Of a DNA stretch of 64,000 bases, positions 1 to 8,402 are shown in pieces (within the stretch, counting starts at the first letter, position 1; each line of letters opens with the position of its first letter). This stretch comes from Spirosoma agri (GTDB lineage: Bacteria > Bacteroidota > Bacteroidia > Cytophagales > Spirosomataceae). Both the position numbers and the translations under genes were made by a program. The stretch is taken from NCBI RefSeq assembly GCF_010747415.1, contig NZ_JAAGNZ010000001.1:1798001-1862000 (forward strand), given 5' to 3'. Under the pieces are notes generated by a model. The model was not told the DNA's origin. It did not search any database and saw nothing but the letters and a program-made list of their open reading frames with translations.

Positions 1-897
1 ATCGCTACGGATGGCTTTGCTACAAAGGTTTTACCAACATTCCGGCCCGATAAGGCCATGGCCGTCGATGATCCGGCTACGTTTCGAGCTTACGTGCAAA
101 AAGTAGGGGCGGTGACCAACCGTGACATTCGTACGCTGGCGGAATACCTGGATGCGCTGAAAGCCCGGCACGATTACTTCGCCGAAATGGGTTGCCGTTT
201 GTCGGATCATGGTCTGGAAATGATCTATGCCGAGCCTTACACGGATGGTGAAGTACAGTTCATATTCGATCACCTGATGCGGGGAACGGCCGTAGAGCCG
301 GTCAATATTCTCAAATTCAAGTCGTTCATGCTCGTGCAGTTTGCCGAGTGGGACCACGAAAAAGGCTGGACCCAGCAATTTCACCTGGGTGCTCTTCGGA
401 ATAATAACATTCGCCGACTTCGTGATCTGGGGCCTGATACGGGCTGGGACAGCATCGGCGATTTCCCGCAGGCTGTCGCTTTATCCCGTTTTCTGGGTGG
501 GCTGGACGATCGCAATCAACTAGCGAAAACCATTCTGTATAACCTGAATCCGGCTGATAACGAAGTGATTGCGACCATGATCGGTAACTTCAACGATGGC
601 TCGGTACGGGGTAAGGTGCAGTTTGGGTCGGGCTGGTGGTTTCTGGATCAGAAAGATGGCATGGAAAAGCAGATCAACACGCTGTCGAATATGGGGCTGT
701 TGAGCGCCTTCGTGGGTATGCTGACCGATTCGCGGAGTTTCGTATCGTATAGCCGACACGAGTATTTCCGGCGGATTCTCTGCAATCTCTTTGGCAATGA
801 CATCGAAAATGGCGAATTGCCTAATGACATCGACTGGATGGGCCAGATCATACAGGACATCTGCTATCGGAACGCCGAACGGTATTTCGGCTTCTAA
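1..897 (+). CDS. uxaC: Glucuronate isomerase (uronate isomerase), 3' part
   Basis: The frame is open from the first base, so the N-terminal part lies outside the window; 298 codons remain of a family usually near 470. UxaC isomerises D-glucuronate to D-fructuronate and D-galacturonate to D-tagaturonate in the cytoplasm, the first step of hexuronate breakdown. The part present shows the family blocks in order: T-F-R-P-D near base 35-50, HLGALRNNN near 385-405, FGSGWWFLDQK near 630-650, and SYSRHEYFRRILCN near 750-785, ending in a Y-F-G-F tail. An internal ATG at 58 is not the start, because homologous sequence continues upstream of it. No other uronate gene is in the window; it may belong to an operon extending to the left. 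Confidence 0.93.
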   Translation: MATDGFATKVLPTFRPDKAMAVDDPATFRAYVQKVGAVTNRDIRTLAEYLDALKARHDYFAEMGCRLSDHGLEMIYAEPYTDGEVQFIFDHLMRGTAVEPVNILKFKSFMLVQFAEWDHEKGWTQQFHLGALRNNNIRRLRDLGPDTGWDSIGDFPQAVALSRFLGGLDDRNQLAKTILYNLNPADNEVIATMIGNFNDGSVRGKVQFGSGWWFLDQKDGMEKQINTLSNMGLLSAFVGMLTDSRSFVSYSRHEYFRRILCNLFGNDIENGELPNDIDWMGQIIQDICYRNAERYFGF

Positions 898-1004
898 TTG
901 ACTACCTGGCTGTTGCTCCGATAAATGGGTAAGCGGCTGAGTAAGCTAATTGACCGCTGATGGGCGCAAACAATTACCTTACTCAGCCGCTTACCCGTTT
1001 GTCT

Positions 1005-1859
1005 ATGACCTCAACTGTAAAGCACACCTTTGTTGACACGAACGGCATCCAGCTACATGTCGTTCAGGCGGGTCCGGTCAGCGGCCCGCTTGTGATTCTA
1101 TTGCACGGCTTTCCTGAGTTCTGGTATGGCTGGCGGCACCAGATCGACGATTTGGTGAATGCCGGTTTTTGCGTTTGGGTGCCCGATCAGCGAGGCTACA
1201 ACCTCAGCGATAAACCCAAAGGCGTTGGCTCGTACGCAATCGACACACTAGCCGCTGATGTCGTTGGGCTTATCGAAGCCGCAGGTCGGCAAAAAGCGAT
1301 CCTTGTCGGCCATGACTGGGGGGCTGCCGTTGCCTGGTGGACCGCCGTTGTTTACCCCGAACGGATTGGGCGACTCGTCACCTTGAACGTACCGCATCCG
1401 GTCGTCATGAGCAAGTTCGTCCGTAAAAACCCAGGACAGATATTACGAAGCTGGTACATCGGTTTCTTCCAGCTGCCCTGGCTTCCCGAACGACTGATGC
1501 GCTTCGGCGATTGGTCTGCCCTGACACGAACCCTGCGAACCAGCAGTCGACCGGGCACGTTCACTACCGACGAGTTAAGCCACTACAAAGCGGCCTGGTC
1601 GCAGCCCGGTGCCTTCAGGGCTATGGTGAATTGGTATCGCGCGTCCCTACGATTTCCGGGATCGCGACGGCCCAGTGTTCGCGTCACCGTTCCAACGCTG
1701 CTGATCTGGGGTGTTCAGGATCGCTTTTTGAAGCGTGAAATGGCTCCGCTCAGCATCGATCTTTGCGACAATGGGCGTGTCGTCTACCTCGAACAGGCCA
1801 CACACTGGGTACAACACGAAGAACATGAATGGGTAAACAAACTGATCAGAGGGGGTTGA
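1005..1859 (+). CDS. Alpha/beta hydrolase, epoxide-hydrolase-like
   Basis: Cytoplasmic alpha/beta-hydrolase of 284 residues from ATG 1005; an in-frame ATG at 960 would add 15 residues ([10 protein letters not shown]...) that do not resemble the family, so 1005 is preferred. The oxyanion/HGxP motif reads [13 protein letters not shown], typical of soluble epoxide hydrolases. The nucleophile elbow GHDWG carries Asp (about residue 104) instead of Ser, as in epoxide hydrolases and haloalkane dehalogenases. Probable acid Asp239 (in WGVQDRF) and base His267 (in THWVQHE) complete a triad. The HGxP motif favours epoxide hydrolysis over dehalogenation; the true substrate is unknown. The gene stands alone and its stop codon lies inside the left arm of a long inverted repeat. 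Confidence 0.85.
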   Translation: MTSTVKHTFVDTNGIQLHVVQAGPVSGPLVILLHGFPEFWYGWRHQIDDLVNAGFCVWVPDQRGYNLSDKPKGVGSYAIDTLAADVVGLIEAAGRQKAILVGHDWGAAVAWWTAVVYPERIGRLVTLNVPHPVVMSKFVRKNPGQILRSWYIGFFQLPWLPERLMRFGDWSALTRTLRTSSRPGTFTTDELSHYKAAWSQPGAFRAMVNWYRASLRFPGSRRPSVRVTVPTLLIWGVQDRFLKREMAPLSIDLCDNGRVVYLEQATHWVQHEEHEWVNKLIRGG

Positions 1860-1900
1860 GAAAGGTTGAGTGTCACTCCCTTTCTCAACCCCCTCTGATC
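1844..1900. terminator. Long inverted repeat at a convergent gene end
   Basis: A perfect 22-bp stem (arms 1844-1865 and 1879-1900, 13-nt loop) overlaps the last codons of the hydrolase gene and lies 24 bp from the 3' end of the converging amidohydrolase gene. Its position suits a bidirectional terminator. There is no clear U-tract on either side. Confidence 0.6.
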
Positions 1901-1923
1901 AAGTACACGACTATCCGGCTGTT

Positions 1924-3201
1924 TTACTGCTTATAAACTTTCCCGTCTTTCATAACGAACTGGACGGTTTGCAGGGTTTTGATGTTCTGTAGCGGATTAT
2001 CGGCCACCGCAATGATGTCGGCCATTTTTCCGGTTTCGATGGAGCCGATTTGCGTGTCCATACCCAACAACTTCGCGTTGGTCATCAGCGCGGCTTTGAC
2101 GGCTTCCACGGCAGGCATACCCGCTTCGACCATATACTCGAACTCTTTTGCATTGTAGCCGTGAATATAAACCCCGGCATCGGTCCCGAAGGCGATTTTC
2201 ACACCCGCTTTGTAGGCTTTGGCAAACGTAGCCTGAATTTTTGGACCGATCGCCAGTGCTTTTGGCGTAACCAGGGGCGGGTAATAGCCAAAGTGACGGG
2301 CCGAGTCAGCCGCCGTTTTACCCGCAATGATCGTTGGAACGTAGTGCGTGCCGTATTTTTTGAATAGCTCGATCGCTTCATCGTCCATTAGGGTGCCGTG
2401 CTCAATCGTCTGAACACCCGCCCGGATAGCGCGTTTCATGCCTTCTGCCCCGTGCGCATGGGCGGCTACGGCAAAGCCGTAATCTTTGGCCGCATCGACA
2501 ACCGCTTTCACTTCTTCCTCCGTAAACTGGGCACCCGAACCGTCTTTCGCATTACTCAATACACCGCCGGTAGCTGTAATTTTAATCAGGTCAGAGCCGT
2601 CTTTGTAGCGTTGGCGAACAGCTTTCCGTGCATCTTCGGGACCGTTGATAACCCCTTCAATTGGGCCCGGATCACCCATCAGATCTTTCCGATACCCATT
2701 GGTTGGGTCCGCGTGTCCGCCCGTTGTGGCGATTGATTTTCCAACTGTCAGCACGCGGGGACCTTCTACCAATCCGGCATTGATCGCATTGCGGAGCGAT
2801 ACGTTTACCCCCGAACCGCCAAGGTCACGAACGGTGGTGAAGCCCGCCAATAGGGTCGTTTTTGCGTATTGAGCTGCCTGATAGGCAACGTCAGGCGCGT
2901 TTTTGGTAAAGCCGTCGATAGCTCCACCCCGGCGCGTCTGACTTTCGAGGTGAACGTGCATGTCGATCAGGCCGGGCAGTACGGTTTTGGCCTTCAGATC
3001 GACCACGGCATCCTTTCCTGCTGGCGCTGTGTACCCTTTCTGAACCGCCGTAATTTTATTCCCTTCAACGACAATTGTCATTTGCGGCTGTAGCGAATTG
3101 CCGACACCATCGAAGAGGTTGCCACAGTGAATAAGGGTGCGTTGGGCAAAGAGAGGAGCCGCCAGCAGGGACAGACCTGCCAGTATGTATAGTTTTTTCA
3201 T
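1924..3201 (-). CDS. Secreted amidohydrolase (imidazolonepropionase-like / Xaa-Pro dipeptidase-like)
   Basis: A 425-residue metal-dependent amidohydrolase with an export signal (MKKLYILAGLSLLAAPLFAQ). A longer frame starts at 3237, but the signal peptide fixes the start at 3201. The composite barrel shows the metal motif DMHVHLE after the small beta-sandwich, a candidate metal-bridging Lys in LIKITATGG, His in AVAAHAHG, a second His in IEHGTLMDDE, and the closing Asp in FGTDAG. This set matches the branch annotated as imidazolonepropionase-like or Xaa-Pro dipeptidase (prolidase) amidohydrolases. Known exported members hydrolyse N-acyl amino acids or dipeptides, so a periplasmic peptide-scavenging role is likely. 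No histidine-degradation genes are nearby, which argues against a true imidazolonepropionase. Confidence 0.87.
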   Translation of the reverse strand: MKKLYILAGLSLLAAPLFAQRTLIHCGNLFDGVGNSLQPQMTIVVEGNKITAVQKGYTAPAGKDAVVDLKAKTVLPGLIDMHVHLESQTRRGGAIDGFTKNAPDVAYQAAQYAKTTLLAGFTTVRDLGGSGVNVSLRNAINAGLVEGPRVLTVGKSIATTGGHADPTNGYRKDLMGDPGPIEGVINGPEDARKAVRQRYKDGSDLIKITATGGVLSNAKDGSGAQFTEEEVKAVVDAAKDYGFAVAAHAHGAEGMKRAIRAGVQTIEHGTLMDDEAIELFKKYGTHYVPTIIAGKTAADSARHFGYYPPLVTPKALAIGPKIQATFAKAYKAGVKIAFGTDAGVYIHGYNAKEFEYMVEAGMPAVEAVKAALMTNAKLLGMDTQIGSIETGKMADIIAVADNPLQNIKTLQTVQFVMKDGKVYKQ

Positions 3202-3285
3202 AAAAGATTGTTGGTTGGGTACAAAAAAAGGCCACAACGAGTCGTTGCAGCCTTAATGATACGAAATTTGCTGATATAGCCTACT

Positions 3286-3744
3286 TTATTCAATCGGCGA
3301 AACCTGAACGATAACTTCCGATGAACGTTCGGGGTTGGACCGATCACTGTAATGCCCATTCCGCAAAATGACCTTGTATCGTTGTCCACTAAAATCAACG
3401 CCAGCTGAGTCCGTAAATACCTGCGAACCATTTGGCCTGCGCGTGTAGTTTGGAATCCAGGCAAACAAACGTACCGACTGGCTTTGCGACGCTTTCGACA
3501 GGCGTAACACAACACCGGCACTGTTCGGGGCGAAACAATTAGCGTTATCTGGGCAAATAGATACAGTGACCGAATCCGCCCGGACGGCTAAGCCAGTTGA
3601 CGTTTGTACGGAACTTCCAGTCTTCAGTGCCAAGTAATCCGCGGGTAGTTCTTCCTGTGGTGTTGTTTCCGAAGAACGACAAGCTGAAAAAGAGGCTGCT
3701 CCAGCGATGAGTATACCCGTAAGCAGCTTTGTGAAATCGACCAT
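3286..3744 (-). CDS. Putative lipoprotein, unknown function
   Basis: A 152-residue protein with an N-terminal hydrophobic segment ending FSAC (about residues 18-22), which fits lipoprotein processing with Cys22 lipidated. The rest is beta-rich with no domain I recognise; a C-N repeated pair (NANCFAPN) lies mid-protein. It is the middle of three same-strand genes for secreted proteins; the spacings (84 bp downstream, 57 bp upstream) allow co-transcription. A second overlapping frame at 3198-3521 on the same strand is a shadow. Function unknown. Confidence 0.6.
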   Translation of the reverse strand: MVDFTKLLTGILIAGAASFSACRSSETTPQEELPADYLALKTGSSVQTSTGLAVRADSVTVSICPDNANCFAPNSAGVVLRLSKASQSQSVRLFAWIPNYTRRPNGSQVFTDSAGVDFSGQRYKVILRNGHYSDRSNPERSSEVIVQVSPIE

Positions 3745-3801
3745 AATGCCTTCTTTTTTTTACGAAGACACCTGCGCCCAACGAAAGGTTGGATAGCTTA
3801 C

Positions 3802-4257
3802 CTATTTTTTTACGATCACGCCGTCTGCCACGAAGGTCAAGGCTTTTTCGGGTTCGGTGATCTTCGCGATTTCTTCTTTCGATTTGCCCGCGTCTTCAGC
3901 GTAGTGGCGCAGTTCATCGACGGGCGTGGTGGTGCTTTCTGCGGTTCCGGCTACGACAACCGTTTTGCCAACGATGTCTTTGGGAACGAAGAAGCCATAG
4001 TCTTTGAAGCTCACGCGCATTGTCTGCCCGTCGCCCGTTTTAACTTTCATCCAGCAGCCTTTAACTTTACAGACCGACTCGACCGTGCCTTCAACCTTAG
4101 CGGGCATCTTATCTTTTCCGTCCATCTTGGCGGCAAGCTCTGTGGCAGGAATAGCCCCTTTTTCGGTGATTTTTTTTCCGTGGTAACTAAGGTCGCTCTG
4201 GGCGAAGGCACCGAACGATGCACCCACTAGTAGGCTGACAATGAACAGTTTTTTCAT
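3802..4257 (-). CDS. DUF4920 domain secreted protein
   Basis: A 151-residue exported protein. The start at ATG 4257 is chosen because it begins a clear signal peptide (MKKLFIVSLLVGASFGAFAQ); the frame extends to 4299 with unlikely sequence. The mature part carries the DUF4920 pattern: GTVESVCKVKGCWMKV followed by SFKDYGFFVPKDIVGK and VVVAGTA, an OB-like small beta-barrel. The two Cys of the CKVKGC motif could bind a metal or form a disulfide; the biochemical role of the family is not established. It is a periplasmic or outer-membrane-associated protein. Confidence 0.85.
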   Translation of the reverse strand: MKKLFIVSLLVGASFGAFAQSDLSYHGKKITEKGAIPATELAAKMDGKDKMPAKVEGTVESVCKVKGCWMKVKTGDGQTMRVSFKDYGFFVPKDIVGKTVVVAGTAESTTTPVDELRHYAEDAGKSKEEIAKITEPEKALTFVADGVIVKK

Positions 4258-4436
4258 GATGATTACAAAGTTGACGTATCGATAAACGAAGATACGCAAA
4301 GATTGCGGGTTTGCCTTTTTCGATTTCGCTTACGGACACGGATTAAGCAGACTAGAGCAATTTTCAGTAAGTTTTCTAATCTTGTCCTTTGTTTCCTGTA
4401 ACGGGTCTCACTGCACGAATAAGCGACAAACAAATT

Positions 4437-6482
4437 ATGCTACGAATGAATCAGGTTTTTGCGGTTGCGCTGTTGGCACTGGTGGTCACCGCCTGTCAGA
4501 AAAAGGAAAAGGATGAAGTGCCATCCCGCACGTCTTTTTTCGATAAGTCCGGCATGGATACGACGGTCTTGCCAGGAAATGATTTCTTTACGTATGCGAA
4601 CGGCACCTGGGTGAAGAAAACAAAAATTCCTGCTGATCAGACGGGCTGGGGCTCGTTTTACCAGATTTACGAAGATAATCAGAAGAAAACGAGGTCTATT
4701 CTGGAGGAAGCCGCCAAGGCTGATGCGAAGGCGGGTAGCGTCGAACAGAAGGTCGGTGATTTTTACGCCAGCGGCATGGATACTGCTACGATCAATAAGC
4801 TTGGCTACGAACCCGTAAAGGCCGAGCTGGCAAAAATAGATGCCCTGACCGATTACAAACAGGTGCTGACTTACCTGGCAGCCGATGAAGGTAACCGGGG
4901 TGGGGAGTTCATTGGCTCTTATGTTGGCTCCGACGATCGGCAAAGTTCGATCAACCGCCTTAATTTTAGTCAGGCGGGTTTGTCATTGCCCGAGAAAGAA
5001 TACTATACCCGCACCGACGAGGCATCGAAGAAAATTCGTACCGCTTTCGTGGCTTACGTCGCAAAGCTGTTCACGATGGTTGGCGTTGATCCAACGTCGG
5101 CCCGAACCAAAGCCGAGGCCATTCTGGAATTTGAAACGGCTCTGGCCAAGTCTCACAAAGCCCCCACTGACCTACGCGATCCGGTGGCCAATTACAATAA
5201 ATTCGCCGTGGCGGATCTAACGAAGCAGATGCCAAACCTGAACTGGCGGACGCTGCTGAACACAATGGGACTGCAACGCATCGATACCGTTCTGGTGTCG
5301 CAACCGGGCTATTACCAGGCACTTGATAAAACGCTGCCCACCACGCCCATCGGTTTGTTGAAAGATCGTCTCGTATTCGATTTGCTGAATCATAATGCCA
5401 ATCTGCTCAGCAAACCGTTTGAACAGGCCAGCTTCGATTTTAACAGCAAAACCCTCTATGGTCAGCCGCAACTGGCCGAACGCTGGAAACGTATGGCCAG
5501 TCGGACCGATGGCGCACTGGGCGAAGCCTTGGGACAATTATGGGTCAAGAAATATTTTCCGGCGGAAGCGAAGGAACGGATGCTGACCCTAGTGGACAAT
5601 TTGCAAAAAGTGTATCGCGAGCGGATCGAAAAACTGGACTGGATGGCCCCCGAAACCAAAGCTGTGGCCCTGGTCAAGCTGGATAAATTCGTCAAGAAAA
5701 TTGGCTATCCTGACAAATGGAAAGATTATTCGGATGTTGACATCAAGCGGGATGATTATTACGGTAATGTTCAGCGGGCCCGGAAACATGCCTACAAAGA
5801 AGACTTCGCCAAGATCAACCAACCCGTTGACCGGGCCGAGTGGGGAATGACACCGCCAACGGTAAACGCCTACGCGAATCCGACCAACAACGAAGTGGTT
5901 TTTCCGGCCGGGATCTTACAGTTTCCGTTCTTCGACAAAGACGCAGACGACGCGATCAACTACGGCGGAATTGGCATGGTGATCGGTCACGAGATGACGC
6001 ACCTCTTCGACGATCAGGGCCGTCAGTACGACGCCAATGGCAATCTTCGCGACTGGTGGACCAAACAGGATGCTGAACGCTTCAAGACAAAGGTGCAAAC
6101 CGTTGTTGATCAATACAATAATTACACCGTACTGGATAATCTCCGGTTGAATGGTCGATTGACATTAGGTGAGAATCTGGCCGATCTGGGCGGCATCACA
6201 CTGGCTTATCAGGCATTTAAACTGACCAAACAAGGAAAGAGTACGGACAAAATCGATGGTTTTACGCCCGATCAGCGGTTCTTTCTGGGTTTTGCGCAGG
6301 TGTGGCGAATCAAAGTTCGCGACGAAACCGAGCGGGCTGGTATTTCAACCGATCCGCATTCACCCGCCAAATTCCGGGTGAATGGCCCGCTCACCAATTT
6401 TGAGCCTTTTTACAAGGCATTCGACGTGAAACCGGGTCAGAAGTTGTATAAACCGGAAGTCGATCAGGCGCGGGTTTGGTAA
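4437..6482 (+). CDS. M13 family metallopeptidase (neprilysin/PepO-like), lipoprotein
   Basis: A 681-residue zinc endopeptidase. The frame opens at 4389, but ATG 4437 (MLRMNQVF) or 4446 begins a lipoprotein signal ending VVTAC, so the enzyme is probably tethered in the periplasm or outer membrane. The peptidase M13 N-domain covers roughly residues 45-430. The catalytic domain shows NAYANPTNNEVVFPAGILQ, the zinc motif HEMTH near residue 518, TLGENLADLGG with the third zinc ligand Glu, and the substrate-binding NPL/DxHxP-like STDPHSPAKFRVN. The C-terminus is ARVW, whereas neprilysin relatives typically end C-R-x-W; loss of that Cys fits loss of the matching disulfide. It probably degrades peptides for nutrition or turnover. 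Transcription ends at the palindromic repeat immediately after the stop. Confidence 0.93.
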   Translation: MLRMNQVFAVALLALVVTACQKKEKDEVPSRTSFFDKSGMDTTVLPGNDFFTYANGTWVKKTKIPADQTGWGSFYQIYEDNQKKTRSILEEAAKADAKAGSVEQKVGDFYASGMDTATINKLGYEPVKAELAKIDALTDYKQVLTYLAADEGNRGGEFIGSYVGSDDRQSSINRLNFSQAGLSLPEKEYYTRTDEASKKIRTAFVAYVAKLFTMVGVDPTSARTKAEAILEFETALAKSHKAPTDLRDPVANYNKFAVADLTKQMPNLNWRTLLNTMGLQRIDTVLVSQPGYYQALDKTLPTTPIGLLKDRLVFDLLNHNANLLSKPFEQASFDFNSKTLYGQPQLAERWKRMASRTDGALGEALGQLWVKKYFPAEAKERMLTLVDNLQKVYRERIEKLDWMAPETKAVALVKLDKFVKKIGYPDKWKDYSDVDIKRDDYYGNVQRARKHAYKEDFAKINQPVDRAEWGMTPPTVNAYANPTNNEVVFPAGILQFPFFDKDADDAINYGGIGMVIGHEMTHLFDDQGRQYDANGNLRDWWTKQDAERFKTKVQTVVDQYNNYTVLDNLRLNGRLTLGENLADLGGITLAYQAFKLTKQGKSTDKIDGFTPDQRFFLGFAQVWRIKVRDETERAGISTDPHSPAKFRVNGPLTNFEPFYKAFDVKPGQKLYKPEVDQARVW

Positions 6483-6492
6483 TTTTTCTCTA

Positions 6493-6540
6493 CCCTCACC
6501 CCCAACCCCTCTCCCGTTTCGGGAGAGGGGCTTTTTATTG
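6493..6540 (+). repeat. Left inverted repeat, also an intrinsic terminator
   Basis: Contains a perfect 11-bp stem (CCCCTCTCCCG / CGGGAGAGGGG) with a TTT loop followed by CTTTTTATT on the plus strand, 10-12 bases after the M13 peptidase stop. It therefore also reads as a Rho-independent terminator for that gene. Confidence 0.8.
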
Positions 6541-6894
6541 TAAATTCTCATGAATTTTCTTGATTACCTGACCCATAGTATATAGTACATCGTCGTTTGT
6601 GAAACGAAGGATGGTTAAGCCAAGGTCGCAAAGAACTGCTTCGCGTTCAGCATCTTTAATGTGGGCTTCTAGCGTATTGTGAACCGCACCATCAACTTCT
6701 ATAACCAGCTTGTACTCCGCACAATAGAAGTCAACAATGAAGTAGCCCAGACTATGCTGTCGTCGAAATTTCGTATCAGCTAAACGTCGCCCACGAAGTT
6801 CTTCCCAAAGTACATCTTCTGCCTGCGTCTGATTCTGCCGTAACTCACGACGCAGTTCTTTTATTAACGGATCATTCGATACTCTCTCGATCAT
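6535..6894 (-). CDS. DUF559 (Vsr-like fold) endonuclease-domain protein
   Basis: A 119-residue protein (125 if ATG 6912 is used). It matches the DUF559 family, which shares the PD-(D/E)xK/very-short-patch-repair nuclease fold. Visible family blocks are LRQNQTQAEDVLWEELRGRR, KFRRQHSLGYFIVDFYCAE, KLVIEVDGAVH and the closing LTILRFTNDDV. Candidate catalytic residues are Asp of IVDFYC, Glu and Asp of VIEVDG, and the following His. Such proteins are presumed DNA nucleases with unknown targets. It is the only gene between two inverted palindromic repeats, so it may serve the spread or maintenance of that element. The stop codon lies inside the left repeat. Confidence 0.85.
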   Translation of the reverse strand: MIERVSNDPLIKELRRELRQNQTQAEDVLWEELRGRRLADTKFRRQHSLGYFIVDFYCAEYKLVIEVDGAVHNTLEAHIKDAEREAVLCDLGLTILRFTNDDVLYTMGQVIKKIHENLQ

Positions 6895-6976
6895 TTTCTT
6901 AAGGTAAAACACTTAAGACTGTATAGAGAGCAGAGGTAACTTCATCAACGGTTCAATTGAACCAATTCATTTCTTG

Positions 6977-7023
6977 CAATAAAAGCCCCTCTCCCGTTTC
7001 GGGAGAGGGGTTGGGGTGAGGGG
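6977..7023 (-). repeat. Right inverted repeat, also an intrinsic terminator
   Basis: Inverted copy of the repeat at 6493-6540, with a small indel. Read on the minus strand the same 11-bp stem is followed by CTTTTATTG, so it also serves as a terminator for the radical SAM gene whose 3' end is 37 bases away. Confidence 0.75.
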
Positions 7024-7059
7024 AATAGAATAGAATAGTACAGTGAGGGGAGCCAGAAA

Positions 7060-8184
7060 CTACGTCCAATACAAAATCGGCGCATTCGGGAATCGTTTGG
7101 CCCACTCCTCGTAGAAGAACACTTTCATCGCCTTCATGTCGACAGGTTGATAGACGTATTTCGTACCGCCAAACTTGTTGCGTTTCTCGGCCCTCGTTGT
7201 CTCGTCCATGTCGAGTGATGTGTTCGGATACCATTGCGTCAGCACATCCTTGGAGCCGGGGGTGAACCGGTGCGTGATGAACTCAACGGTCATATCGCAA
7301 TCAAAGTCGATAAGAGCTTTAATGCGATCCAGTAGGTCGGTGTACTGCTCACGCCAGTCGGGAATGGGCATAATGGGCGCTAAAACAACCCCAATCGGGT
7401 AACCGCCACCGCCTGATTGGCGGGGAAGTGCCAGCTGCCGCATGGCCTGCAAACGGGCTTCAACCGAGGCTGTACCGCCTTCCAGACGGCGGGCAACCGA
7501 ATCCGTATTCAGACTAAACCGGGCGCGGGTCTGTCCATTGTGCGGTAAATCGAGCAGATCGTCAACCTGATTGTATTTGGTTACGAAGCGCAATTGCCCT
7601 TGCTCACGCGTACCGAAATGCCGGATACATTCGGCCAGGCTGCCGGTCAGGTGTTCAATACCCAGCACATCGGTATAACAACTCACCTCAAAACTGGTAG
7701 GTCGATTCGGGTCGTGTCCCTGCCAGCTTTTATTGGGAGGGAATGTACCCTCGTATGCGATCGTATGATCGAGCATTTTGGGCAGGTTCGCATAAGCCCG
7801 CACGACAGGCGGACCGGCCAGACTACCCGCCAGATAACAATACTGACAGTGAGCGGGGCAACCTTCCGCCAGATTCATTTGCCAGTCGGCCGAGGGGGGA
7901 ATGGGTTGAAGCCGGAAAGCACCAGGCGGTGCATTCACGATGGCCAGCGTATTTTTGGCAATACGATACGTCTCCCGCTCGTCGGCCCCGCGAAGCCCCG
8001 TAATGCGGTTGTTCTTAGCAACCTCGATCGGTAAGCCAACCGCCGTAATGCGTTCGTACATAGCCTGTCCAAACGGTTCCTTAAGGGCATCGGCGGTAAA
8101 GACAACCCGTTTCGGCATCCAGACGCGGGCCGACTTGACAAGGGGTTCAGCAGGTAAGCTGGACTTGGTTGATTCACTGATCAT
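7060..8184 (-). CDS. Spore photoproduct lyase family radical SAM protein
   Basis: A 374-residue radical SAM enzyme. The [4Fe-4S] motif is CPAHCQYC (Cys109, Cys113, Cys116; CxxxCxxC), preceded by the family block LAEGC. A further Cys169 in SFEVSCYTDVLGIEHL aligns by context with the Cys that serves as hydrogen-atom donor in Bacillus subtilis spore photoproduct lyase (Cys141 there). The C-terminal block ITHRFTPGSKDVL is also family-typical. Spore photoproduct lyase repairs the 5-thyminyl-5,6-dihydrothymine dimer in spores. No sporulation gene is visible and the inferred host does not sporulate, so the role may be a related UV-damage repair. It stands alone on the minus strand with its terminator in the adjacent repeat. 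Confidence 0.87.
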   Translation of the reverse strand: MISESTKSSLPAEPLVKSARVWMPKRVVFTADALKEPFGQAMYERITAVGLPIEVAKNNRITGLRGADERETYRIAKNTLAIVNAPPGAFRLQPIPPSADWQMNLAEGCPAHCQYCYLAGSLAGPPVVRAYANLPKMLDHTIAYEGTFPPNKSWQGHDPNRPTSFEVSCYTDVLGIEHLTGSLAECIRHFGTREQGQLRFVTKYNQVDDLLDLPHNGQTRARFSLNTDSVARRLEGGTASVEARLQAMRQLALPRQSGGGGYPIGVVLAPIMPIPDWREQYTDLLDRIKALIDFDCDMTVEFITHRFTPGSKDVLTQWYPNTSLDMDETTRAEKRNKFGGTKYVYQPVDMKAMKVFFYEEWAKRFPNAPILYWT

Positions 8185-8371
8185 AACGAGAGTAAACGAA
8201 GAGTAGGGGTCACTAAATATACACTGTTGAGCGTCTATCTTAGAACAACGCTAGTGCTAGGATAAATCCCGGTGAGTAGTATTTGTCTGTTAGTTTTTCT
8301 ACTGATTGTCAGTACATTGTGAATTATTTTCAGCCCAGCCTCTCTAAACTGACAGCGCGCAGAAAACCGGA

Positions 8372-8379
8372 TAATTTTG
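8372..8379 (+). promoter_or_regulatory. Bacteroidota -7 box (TAATTTTG)
   Basis: A full match to TAnnTTTG, 23 bases before ATG 8403, with an A/G-rich stretch (aaaaaaggaaac) between. It supports 8403 rather than 8283 as the start of the DinB gene, since the longer frame would read through the promoter. Confidence 0.45.
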
Positions 8380-8402
8380 TAATCTTGCAAAAAAGGAAAC
8401 GT

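Larger units (their letters stand above)
6493..7023. mobile_element. Candidate compact mobile element: DUF559 gene between inverted repeats
   Basis: The left repeat (6493-6540) and right repeat (6977-7023) are near-identical inverted copies of about 47 bp. Outer ends read CCCTCACCCC, then AACCCCTCTCCCG, a loop, the mirror image CGGGAGAGGGG, and an inner A/T-rich end (caataaaa). The only gene between them is the DUF559 nuclease at 6535-6894. The layout (a small nuclease gene bounded by terminal inverted repeats which are themselves palindromes) resembles an insertion-sequence or REP/RAYT-type unit, although no transposase family is present. Mobility is inference; no target-site duplication could be established. 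Confidence 0.5.

Noticed and set aside
1924..3201. Amidohydrolase as a true histidine-degradation imidazolonepropionase (hutI)
   Set aside because: The protein is exported and no hutH, hutU or hutG gene lies nearby.
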